From Zygnema cylindricum (taxonomy: Eukaryota > Streptophyta > Zygnematophyceae > Zygnematales > Zygnemataceae), in assembly GCA_037447655.1 (NCBI GenBank), contig JBBHKE010000422.1:1-36497 (forward strand): a stretch of DNA of 36,497 nucleotides, written 5' to 3'. Of the stretch, positions 9,901 to 17,300 are shown one piece after another. The notes below the pieces were generated by a model that saw nothing but the letters and a program-made list of their open reading frames with translations, ran no database searches and was not told the DNA's origin. Within the stretch, counting starts at the first letter, position 1, and each line of letters begins with the position of its first letter. The translations under genes and the position numbers were made by a program.

Positions 9901-10012
9901 ACTGTACGGACTGTACGGATTTTTTAGATTGTACGGGTGGAAGACAAGCGGAGGGAGCGCAATGGTGCCATTTGGATGAAAAACTAAGGGCAGCAATGTT
10001 AAGGGCAGCCAT
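3747..10012 (-). CDS. P-class PPR protein, At5g02860-like (3 exons, C-terminus unresolved)
   Basis: Exons on the minus strand: 8507-10012, 5016-6586, 3747-3911 (1506, 1571 and 165 nt), with consistent phases. The junctions are AAAG|GTAGGT to TGTGCAG|GCC and TCTG|GTATG to CTCGCAG|TAA. The visible product is about 1080 residues: a 500-residue N-terminal region, then about 16 PPR motifs of roughly 35 residues with the pattern TYNxLIxAYGxxG...A...M...G..P. Motif order and wording follow Arabidopsis At5g02860, a P-type organelle PPR protein. PPR proteins bind organelle RNA and act in its stability, splicing or translation; the RNA target is not readable here. The N-terminus (MAALNIAALSFSSKWHH) is acid-poor and serine/alanine-rich, consistent with plastid import. 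Odd points: long low-complexity inserts in exon 1, and duplicated exon edges in every intron. The last motif seen in At5g02860 is missing. Confidence 0.9.
3961..4006. repeat. (CTCCCT)n microsatellite in PPR intron 2
   Basis: About seven near-perfect copies of the hexamer CTCCCT, starting about 50 bp upstream (in transcript sense) of the exon 3 acceptor. On the transcribed strand it is GGGAGA, so it is not a polypyrimidine tract for splicing. Confidence 0.85.
4008..4440. repeat. Intronic tandem duplication, ~143-bp period
   Basis: The stretch beginning GTTTTACAATAAAATACATA near 4009 recurs near 4152 as ATTTTACGATAAAAAGCATA. Both continue with GCAAAAC(T/C)CC, then AAAATCCAGA and GAGT(G/A)AACAA. 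A third weaker copy begins near 4384. It lies in intron 2 of the PPR gene and no gene is seen in it. Confidence 0.7.
5016..6586 (-). CDS. PPR gene exon 2 (main PPR array)
   Basis: 523 codons plus two bases. It contains fourteen complete PPR motifs and the start of a fifteenth. The first starts near TVYAYTSMIMAFARAG and the last full one near DTVTYNCLIAIYGRQG. Most motifs are 35 residues; motif 2 is 36, motif 3 is 37, and motifs 11-12 are less regular (HAYANAGRPDL, LVLAYCRVGDS), as in At5g02860, where this region is also degenerate. The acceptor AATGTGCAG at 6587-6595 lacks a good polypyrimidine tract and is duplicated 134 bp upstream in transcript sense. The apparent ATG at 6598 lies in the intron and is not the protein start. 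Confidence 0.93.
6577..6835. repeat. Tandem repeat carrying the exon 2 acceptor edge
   Basis: CCTGCACATTCATAT occurs at 6586-6600 (across the real acceptor) and at 6720-6734, a period of 134 bp. In each it is preceded by CTTCCT and GGG and followed by TTCAT- and TTAGCAAAA-type words that repeat further through the block. The second copy therefore carries a full decoy acceptor plus the first bases of the exon. Confidence 0.8.
7094..7124. repeat. Perfect 13-bp inverted repeat
   Basis: CTCGAATTAGAGT (7094-7106) and ACTCTAATTCGAG (7112-7124) are exact reverse complements with a 5-base loop. The block sits beside MITE copies that share ACTCTAAT-type end sequences, so it is probably formed from MITE ends. 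Confidence 0.75.
7135..7341. mobile_element. TA-flanked MITE copy 1 (PPR intron 1)
   Basis: The right end is CTCTAATAGCAATGGACGGTGTA, quoted as CTCTAATAGC then AATGGACGGTGTA. The left end TACCTTCGCCTGTCCTAGTT is diverged from it. The length (207 bp) and the TA at both ends agree with the family described at 16926-17137. The left boundary is less certain than the right. Confidence 0.55.
7348..7561. mobile_element. TA-flanked MITE copy 2 (PPR intron 1)
   Basis: Left end TACACCGTGTATCGTTATTA and right end TAATAACGGTTCACAGTGTTA (reverse complement TAACACTGTGAACCG...) match imperfectly over about 20 bp. It lies head-to-head with copy 1, separated by six bases, so the junction forms a near palindrome. 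It contains GTTAATAACACTAAT-type internal words. No coding capacity. Confidence 0.65.
7971..8040. repeat. Telomere-like AAACCCT(G/A) degenerate repeats in PPR intron 1
   Basis: Runs of GAAACCCTGAAAAACCCTG and related words, close to the plant telomere unit AAACCCT but separated by extra A or GA. Similar AAACCCTAAAAA words continue through 8216-8450. Their array is irregular, so I read them as simple-sequence expansion rather than a true interstitial telomere. Confidence 0.6.
8110..8570. repeat. Exon 1 donor edge triplicated in tandem
   Basis: ACCTTTGTC(A/G)AAGAT(G/A)CTTGTCC starts at 8147, 8350 and 8505 (offsets 203 and 155). The copy at 8505-8570 is the true 3' end of exon 1 with its donor. 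Each copy is preceded on the plus strand by CCGGTTTC. The three copies are separated by AAACCCTAAAA and CAATGC(A/G)CATTTTTGCG words. The copy at 8350 still carries a strong donor on the minus strand (AAAG|GTGGGT); the copy at 8147 has a weaker one (AAAG|GTCCTC). Confidence 0.88.
8507..10012 (-). CDS. PPR gene exon 1 (transit region and low-complexity N-terminus)
   Basis: ATG at 10012 sits in a good context (TTTACCATGG) with 502 codons to the donor AAAG|GTAGGT. Residues 1-75 are basic and serine/alanine-rich, a plausible plastid targeting region (inference). The middle is repeat-expanded: a run of 14 glycines (from TCC/GGA repeats at about 9722-9767), a GV/EV dipeptide run (hexamer repeat at about 9268-9330), and an SR run (8956-8993). 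The last 70 residues (SSEIGLLLQMLGSNANENW, then LQLFEW and AAVILKLLGQ) match the conserved region just before the PPR array in At5g02860. Those conserved ends show the exon is real despite the low-complexity middle. Confidence 0.88.
9264..9326. repeat. (CCCCTA)n coding microsatellite
   Basis: Seven or more copies of CCCCTA/CCTCTA. On the coding strand this is TAGGGG/TAGAGG, encoding alternating Gly and Val/Glu. It resembles a telomere variant unit but lies inside a coding exon and stays in frame because the unit is six bases. Confidence 0.85.
9722..9767. repeat. (TCC)n coding microsatellite (poly-glycine)
   Basis: About 14 TCC/CTC triplets, encoding 14 consecutive glycines of the minus-strand PPR protein. 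The frame is kept because the unit is a triplet. Plus-strand frames reading it as poly-proline are by-products. Confidence 0.9.
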
Positions 10013-10021
10013 GGTAAATTG

Positions 10022-10255
10022 ACGTCCTCCCTCCCTTCCCTCCTTCCTTCCTTCCTTCCTACCTTCCTTCCTACCTTCCTTACAGCCACGGGATAAGGAA
10101 GTGAGATAAAGACAGTCCTCTCCCTCTCTTTCTCTCTCCTTCGCTGTCTCTCTTCCTCTCTCTCTCTCCCCCCCCCCTCTCTCGCTCCCTCTCTCCCTCT
10201 CTCCCTCTCTCTCTCTCCCTCTCTCCCTCCCCTCCCCCCGCCCCTCCTCTCACTT
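10022..10255. repeat. CT-rich tract over the PPR leader
   Basis: (CCTT)n, (CTCC)n and (CT)n runs, with an 8-9-base C run near 10167. It directly precedes the PPR ATG on the minus strand, so a transcript leader here would be GA-rich. GA-rich leaders or GAGA-type promoter DNA are common near plant genes; a regulatory role here is inference. Confidence 0.8.
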
Positions 10256-10374
10256 TTTCATTCTGTTAATCTTTGCGTCTCTCTTCTTTCCCTTTCAGCT
10301 GATCCTTCCGTTCATTTAATAAAATAAGGCTTCTCCTTTGATGATAATGAAGAATTGAGGAGTTTCTTCAGGTT

Positions 10375-10417
10375 TATAGGGTTTTTAGGGTTTTTCAGGG
10401 TTTTATTAGGGTTTTTC
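10375..10417. promoter_or_regulatory. Telobox cluster upstream of the PPR gene
   Basis: Four AGGGTTTT words within 43 bases (AAAACCCT on the minus strand), about 365-405 bp upstream of the PPR start codon. Teloboxes (AAACCCTA) are known plant promoter elements, often near genes for the translation machinery and in Polycomb-recruiting sites. They fit a promoter for a housekeeping organelle-expression gene. A matching site for the SMEK gene was not found. Confidence 0.55.
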
Positions 10418-10429
10418 ACAACAAGAATA

Positions 10430-11340
10430 ATTTGATTTTGATTTCCGAAGGACTTTTCCTTTATCCTTTTTCCTTTTATTTAAGTGCAGTAATTTAAAGT
10501 AGAGCAATTTCAATTTGCAAAGATTTCATTTGATTATTAAAACTTAAAAATGCTTGTTGAATTGCAAAACGACAAACAATAATCATCACTTTAAACTAGA
10601 ATCAACAATAATGCCTGTTAAAAAAGTACAGTACGATGCACTTCAAAAAAAAAAGACGGACTTATTGATTGATGACTGATACTAGAGAGTTAACTCTTTG
10701 CAGAGTAGCAGAAACTTGAATAAAATACTATTTAATCTAAACAAATTATGTTTACATGTGTAAAATACTAAAATTCAATAGAAGGCTTTCCATTCTTTCC
10801 ATTTTTTTCGTATGCAAAACTGCAAGTTATACGGAAAGCTTGAGAAAATGGGCAGCTCCAAAGGCTCTGGATTTCTAGGGCTTGGGATAATCCTGTAGCC
10901 AGGAAAACTGGATTTCGCGAACTGAAAATAAGTACTTTGAGTTTGATATTTTTTTTGAAGAGATAATACTAGTTCTTAGCTAGTTAAACTCGGTATAATA
11001 TAGAATAAGTACTGTTTGTCCTATGAACTGATCGGGAATATGTACTTATTTTTAGCTGGAAACAACACGTGTTATGAGATTCCGTTGAGGATAACAGATT
11101 CTGAAGATACGCCAAAAAATAGACTTCGTTTCTACTCTCTACTGTACTGCACTGGAGTGCTAATGTAGTTTGAACTTTGAAGCATTGAACGTTATGGTAC
11201 AATACGAGATTGTTACTTCAAAATTGAGCGCATAGGCCGATATCCATGCATTTCCGATACATCGATGTAATTGTCCGTAATTTTACGGTCGACTTGCGTA
11301 GTTTTGTGTTTATTAATAGTTTGGATGCTTGTTGCATCAT
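10430..11340. other. Intergenic spacer without a supported gene
   Basis: AT-rich DNA between the two divergent genes. No frame above about 75 codons shows protein-like character. The 5' exon of SMEK should lie between here and 14390, but no start codon with a frame-compatible donor is convincing. Confidence 0.5.
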
Positions 11341-11372
11341 GTGATGCTCGAATAGTTCAGAACTACTGTACA

Positions 11373-11475
11373 GTGTAGGATGTCATCTCTATGAGACATC
11401 CTACACGCTCCTACACGCATCCTACACGCGTAGGATGATGACATCCTACGCCCTTCTATGATGTCATCCTAGATT
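11373..11475. repeat. Cluster of TAGGATGTCAT / CATCCTACAC palindromic words
   Basis: GTGTAGGATGTC (11373-11384) and GACATCCTACAC (11395-11406) form a perfect 12-bp stem with a 10-base loop. Six or more further CATCCTA/TAGGATG words in both orientations follow to 11475. No coding role. Confidence 0.8.
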
Positions 11476-11689
11476 TCGTACAACGTTCAGCCCAAAACTT
11501 TCTAGCCGTTTTCATGTTACAGTTTTTTTTTTTTTCATGACGGTCGACGTTTGCAAGCGCGACAGTTTTTTAACCGCCGTTACAATATTTCGCCAGTCAA
11601 AGTTGTTCGACGGATTGACCTCAAATCTGAACTTAAAGGTACGTATCCTGTACGAAAATGTACTTCAAATGTACAATTTCTGACAGCTA

Positions 11690-11960
11690 CAGTACTGTAC
11701 CTGCGCGCAGCAAAAATCGTCTCTGCGATTAGCAATTCCCTTACTTGAATCCATGTTATTTTTTACCGCTCATTTGACGGAAAGCGTACAAACTGCGGTA
11801 CATGTTCAATTCAATTTTTTTAACATGTACGGATTTGTACGAAAAAAAATCATTAACGTTTTTTACGATTTTTTCAAATCGACCGCTCCAGTTTCTACGT
11901 ATTGTACGCGCGTTTGCACTACGCGGTTTGTTAAAACGCATTTACATGATAATGGCCTGT
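11690..11960. mobile_element. GTAC-rich repeat copy 1 (hAT-associated)
   Basis: It shares CTGCGCGCAGCAAAAATCGT, ACCGCTCATTTGACGGAAAG, CGTACAAACTGCGGTACATG and CAGTTTCTACGTATTGTACG with the copy 507 bp downstream; the last two blocks and ACCGCTCATTT(A)ACGGAAAG also occur in the copy at 33705-33890. It diverges after 11912. Because one copy lies just behind a hAT transposase gene, I take it as a transposon 3' subterminal region (inference). The small frames here are not genes. Confidence 0.7.
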
Positions 11961-12026
11961 TTTAAATCATTATTTGTACTTTTTTACGTATAGAAGTACA
12001 ATTTTGCACGGTCGGACGTCGTCCGT

Positions 12027-12196
12027 ACTCCACACTATTTAAAATGAACCTATATTAGAATTGAAAATGCTAATTAAACCTTACCTTAAATAGCATAATG
12101 AAAAAATTAGAATCATTTACTCTATTTGATGTGATAGAGTCGAAATTTCGAGCGACCGAATTAGAGTAATTTACTCTAATTACGATTCGCGGTGTA
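12027..12196. mobile_element. Possible partial TA-flanked MITE
   Basis: The right end ACTCTAATTACGATTCGCGG then TGTA matches the MITE family seen in the introns. The left boundary is unclear (TACTCCACAC at 12027 is only a weak match). It separates the two direct copies of the GTAC-rich repeat. Confidence 0.4.
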
Positions 12197-12450
12197 CTGT
12201 ACAGTACCTGCGCGCAGCAAAAATCGTCTCTGCGATTAGCAATTCCCTTGTTTGAATCCATGTTATTTTTTACCGCTCATTTGACGGAAAGCGTACAAAC
12301 TGCGGTACATGTTCAATTCATTTTTTTTTAACATGTACGGGAAAAAAATCATTAACGTTTTTTACGATTTTTTCAAATCGACCTCTCCAGTTTCTACGTA
12401 TTGTACGCGCGTTCGAATCGTGCGTAAAATGCGTTTTGAACAACTATGCA
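12196..12450. mobile_element. GTAC-rich repeat copy 2 (hAT-associated)
   Basis: A direct repeat of 11690-11912 with offset 507 and very high identity over the first 180 bp. It continues to GAACAACTATGC near 12448 exactly as the copy behind the transposase does (to about 33886), so its right boundary is probably close to the true element end. Confidence 0.72.
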
Positions 12451-13640
12451 TTTTGTTGATGTGCTTCTCAACCCTTACTTTTGAGTTTTGACGCAATTGG
12501 TGTTCAGCCCATACTGTATGGTTTTTTTGCATATTGTATCAGAAAATATATTTAGTGCATATCGTATGTGCCTCCTAGTTCGCTTATAATAACCATCTTT
12601 CAAAAGTTATAAAGCTGTACGGCTGAACAATATTTCTGACTTCAAAGTTCAAAGTTCTAACGTTCAGATTTAGGTTTCAAAGCTTTAAAAAGTACGCACA
12701 GAATTGTTCAAAATGCCAACAAATATTCTGCCGATGGCAAGCTTCGAGCGCAGGTCGTACACAATACGAACCTCCCAATACAGATTCTCAAAAAGTATAT
12801 ATTCTACGGTTCAAGTCCCGTAAATATCAGCCAGGACAAGTCAATTGCTAGAATGCAAAATAATAATCATTGATTCAGGGTGGATATCACGGTATATTCC
12901 ACAATTGTACAGAGATTGTGAAATCGTACAGAAAAACGTACAGCAGTCTCTCCAATAGTCCAATGTTTGTACTATTGTACCAACATCTACGGCATGCTTC
13001 GTCATTCGGTACAATACTACAATACTTTGATACGATGCATTGTCACATGGTGGTACACCTTATGATAGGGTACAGATAAAGTACAGCAGACTCTATAATT
13101 GCCTGTACGATAAATGACATGTACGGTTTTGACGAATCGGCAAAAATCGGTCACAAGTCTTGCACATCTTTTAGTTACCGACCATATTGTAAGATTTCTT
13201 CTGTAGAACACTTTGAGAAAGGCTCCCTTGCCTGATCTGATGCTATTACGATACAGATTCTGTAAGAAGGCAAGGCAGCCATAGCTTTAATCCTCTTCTA
13301 GAAAGCACTTACAAGGGAAATATTCGTATTTTCCTTCTGTGTCACATGCCTTCTTGCGTTCGTACATTTGAATTTATATCACTTCTTTGATTCTCGTCAA
13401 TCCTACATGTCGTTTGACCTATTTTTCTTCCGGTAAGGAGAGTCAAGGTTCATTTTTAAACTACATCACCTTACTACTTATTAGGGTTTCCCTTGGATGT
13501 CGATGGTGGGGAATCAGCTTACTCCTATGGAATTCAATTACTTACAGGTTTGTAATTACAGAAAAACAATCTTTTCGGTTTGTTTTGACATTCGAAATTG
13601 CAGGTATTTGGAAAGGAAGTTTTAAATATTTTTGTGATGT
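12451..13640. other. Intergenic GTAC-rich DNA without a supported gene
   Basis: GTAC-containing words (GTACGG, GTACAG, TTGTAC) recur throughout, especially 12890-13140, suggesting further decayed transposon sequence. An ATG at 13406 runs into a consensus-like donor (TTCCG|GTAAGG) but the phase does not fit the next SMEK exon. Confidence 0.5.
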
Positions 13641-13650
13641 ACTGGTTTTC

Positions 13651-13757
13651 TTTTTTACAGTGTAAAGGTGTTTGGTTTAGTGTTTATCTCTAGATCAGCC
13701 ATCCACCAGCAATAAATGGGATGATGTGACCTGTACAGCCATTTCTGTTTTCTATGG
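13651..13757 (+). pseudogene. Decayed duplicate of the first visible SMEK exon
   Basis: TTTTTTACAG then TGTAAAGGTGTTTGGTTTAG resembles the true exon start TTTTAACAG, CGTGTAAAGGTGTATCGGCT. After a 22-bp insertion, AAATGGGATGA and ACAGCCATTTCTGTTTTCTATGG-like sequence follows, matching AAATGGGATGA and ACAGGCCACGTTTCTGTGG in the exon. The copied frame still starts VKV but reaches a stop after about 17 codons. It is therefore a pseudo-exon about 720 bp upstream that retains an acceptor. Confidence 0.72.
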
Positions 13758-14389
13758 TTTTACAGGGCTCGTCAATTTGGGTATGCTTAAAGGTATTTGC
13801 ATGAATGGAATTTTTAGGCTTATTATACCAGGAAGACCTATTTTAAAGTTAGAAACCACTTTTCTTAAATTGACGGACAGCTAGGCTTCATTTGAACCCT
13901 AAAAAGTTTACTCGGCTATTTAAGGTGATTATGGTGTTCGACGATTTGAGGTTATTAGGGTGTTTGACTATTTGAGAAGAGCATGCTTCAATCATTTTTC
14001 ACTGCATCTTATTTTCTCTTTTCGGTAGTTTTTTTAGTTGTTTGTGTCTCTGTATGAATATAGCTGAGGGAGTAATCTCTTTTTTGGTGGTTTTCCTTAA
14101 TATGGCTGAAGTTCAGAACTTAAGAGGCACGTTTTAGTACAATCCTTTTCCGTACACTGTTTCGATACACCGTTTCCTTTCAGTTTTTTTCAATGGACAA
14201 GTATATCCGATAGATAAAAGATGTACGGTTGAATCTGCAGAGAGTTAGTTTGTTGCATTGTGCTAGTCATCATGTTATGTGTACCGATCATTTATTGGAA
14301 AAGATTTTGTCGTAAAGGGCAAAAACTATTCCGACTGGATGATGTTTTATTCATGCTATATCTATTTTTTGGTTTTTTGTTTTTAACAG

Positions 14390-17300
14390 CGTGTAAAGGT
14401 GTATCGGCTAAATGACGATGGAAAATGGGATGACAAAGGCACAGGCCACGTTTCTGTGGAATACTTAGAGGTACGTTTAGGGAAGAACCTCTGTCATTTT
14501 GATATCCTCCTTTGGACAATTGTAGGAGACCCAGTGGGAATCATGAATTTGATGAATAAACTTGTCGACTCTTTTTCCTGGAAGATAAACTGTTTACCAG
14601 TATACTTTAAGAGTCTTTAAGATATATTTGTTCTTCGTTTAGAGAGAAGGGCGGTAGGGGGGAGAGTTGCTGTAGGGGGGGGGGGAGTTAAGCGGGTTTA
14701 TGTAGTCACTGTATCTGAGGACTGTTTTCCTTTTCTCAATGTTCACTCTTCATATAGCTCTGTAGTCAGCTCTATTGTCGTGATTTTAGTAGGATGTATA
14801 TGTTGTTTTTTTAGTGTTCAGACACAAGTATTAGGGTCAGATTAGACTGTTTTACAGAATTTCACAAACCAGTATTCAATTGAAAATATTTAACCGTTTT
14901 GCCCATACCAAATATGATCATTTTGATTTCTGTAATCCACATTAATGGCAGTGGATTTCATTTTTCTTCTTGTGCAGCGATCGGATGCTGTTGGTCTTGT
15001 AGTTATCGACGAGGATGACCATGCGACTTTACTTGTTCATCGTATTTCAGCAGATGACATCTATCAGAGACAGGAGGGTGAGTTAAATGCCTTACATTTC
15101 AACCTTTACTGTCATGCTCAAAATCCTTGAAATTTAGGTTGTCTCTGAATCATGAAATCTCATCAATCCGTTTACCGGGCATTGATTTCAGCAGGAACAA
15201 GAAACTAGGTTACATTCACATATTACAAGAAACAACATGCGTCGATTTTGTGTTGACCTTTTTCAACTTAGGTGCTTACTAAAATGATGTTCAATTTTCA
15301 TCAATTTAAGTTGCCGCTAAAGGAAAATTTAGTTTGGGCTATTGGGGGAGCACAGATACAATAATTTCATGGACGGATCCAGAAGTGGCAACAGATTTGG
15401 CTCTCAGCTTCCAGGAAACGATGGGTTGTGCTTACATCTGGTATGTACTCTTATCTCTGTTTCCGTTTTTTGCTCCTGCCTATTTCAGGCGTCATGAAAT
15501 CTTTCTAATTATCTGGATTAGGTCAATAACGAGGCTCACTAATTTCTTGTGTGCCTTGAATTAACGAAAGCCATATTTGGTTTGCAGGGATCAGATTTGC
15601 TCTGTTCAACGACAAAGCCAATACCCTCCTGTGACAAGTGAGTACAGAACATAACCTGCGAAAACCAAATTCGTCTAATGATATGCGTGATATTGTATAA
15701 CTGTCAATTGCATAAAAGCCTTTTTTCCAATCATGAGATTTCATTTCCGAAGGGTTCAAAACGAAAATGTGGGTGTTGCAGTTGGTATTAAGGCTGGTTC
15801 CATATGTTTAAGCATAATGCAATGGAAACTTTCCTAAAAAAGTATCTTCTCACTCCCAATGCAGTAGACACGAGCCCACGGCACCTCGGTGATGATCTCG
15901 AGCATTCTGGCACTTCACAAGACGACGGTAGGTAATGCTTTAATGAAGGTTTTGAGGCTCAAATCATTTCGAGTTTTTGGTTTGCTTGACTATTTGTTCG
16001 CCCTATCGTTTACCATATATTTTTCTTTGCAGATGATGCACTGCCTGATGGTGGCGGTGGAGATGTTATGGATCTTCCGCCAGTGGATTTAAAAAATCTA
16101 CATCAGATTGTGAAGGTGTGAATTTCTTAATGGTTGTTGAGCTTGTAAAATTTTGCTAATTATAACAATTAATTTGTTGTAAGATGGTCAATTTGTGATT
16201 GTTCCTGATGAGCTGCCTCAGTTGTGTATGTGTTGACAATGACATTATCTGTATTGATTCTGTTTGTCTTTCCTTCTCATTTTGCAGACTGTCACCGATG
16301 TTTCTCCTTTTCAGCGAGATCGAGTTGCAGCCATGCTCCTGCGCGATGTGAGTCTTTTTTTTTTTTCTCTTTCCAGTTTTCTTTCTCTTTGCAACATCAG
16401 TCTTTCATTTTTTGTTAATGGGAGTTTTACAATCACTGAAAAACATTAGGGTTGGCATGATTAATTGGAAAATACAGAATGCTGAATTGCTCCTGTTTTT
16501 GGCTTTTTACATTCATCAGTAGATGTTCCACAATGCATTCAGTAGGAAATAACTTGGTTTATGCTTCTTTTTAGCCAGAATCACTTTATTTGTTCACAGA
16601 GTCATAGGAGATCAGCGAGGCAACTGACATCCTTGTGTAATTGTTCTGTCCTTCTTGTTTATTTCAGCAAAATTATGTCGGAAAAATACTGGAGCAGTTC
16701 AGGATTTGCGAAGATCTTGAAAATCTAGAAGGCCTACACGAATTGTACAAAATCGTTAAAGGCTTAGGTATGGCTATTATTACATTTTCGTTGGCTGTTT
16801 CATTAGTTTGGTGAACCCAAAAAACTCCCATGTTTAACCATTCTGAACGGGCTTAACTAATTACGTTTAATTATCTTTTTTCATATCTCCTTTGCGAAAT
16901 GCAGACAAAATTTAAGATTTTATGCTACACTGTCAATCACGGTTGGAGTAAAGAAATAATTAGCTGGATAACTGTTTAGTGCTAATAGTTATAATTATGT
17001 TACAAATGAGGTGGACAATTATGAACAACTTAAACAATGGGGGTTAAGCCATTAACTAATGCTACTTCGTGGCCAAAGGTATAAAGAAATTGGCTTGTGA
17101 ATTGGTGTTATCAACCCTGATAGCGATTCATGGCGTAGTTTTTTGCTTGATTGTATGAATACTTATCTGCTGTTGAGGGAACTATTGGCTGGTGGTTCTC
17201 CTCTGGTGAGACCTGATTAAAGACTGGTGTTGTTAGGGACCAGTTGGCCTGTTTTTGGCTGACATATGTTGTTACTGACATGTCATTCCTTAGTAGCCGA

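Noticed and set aside
13406-13432. ATG followed by a donor-like TTCCG|GTAAGG as the SMEK start exon
   Set aside because: It leaves phase 2, whereas the first visible SMEK exon needs phase 0; no support beyond the donor motif.
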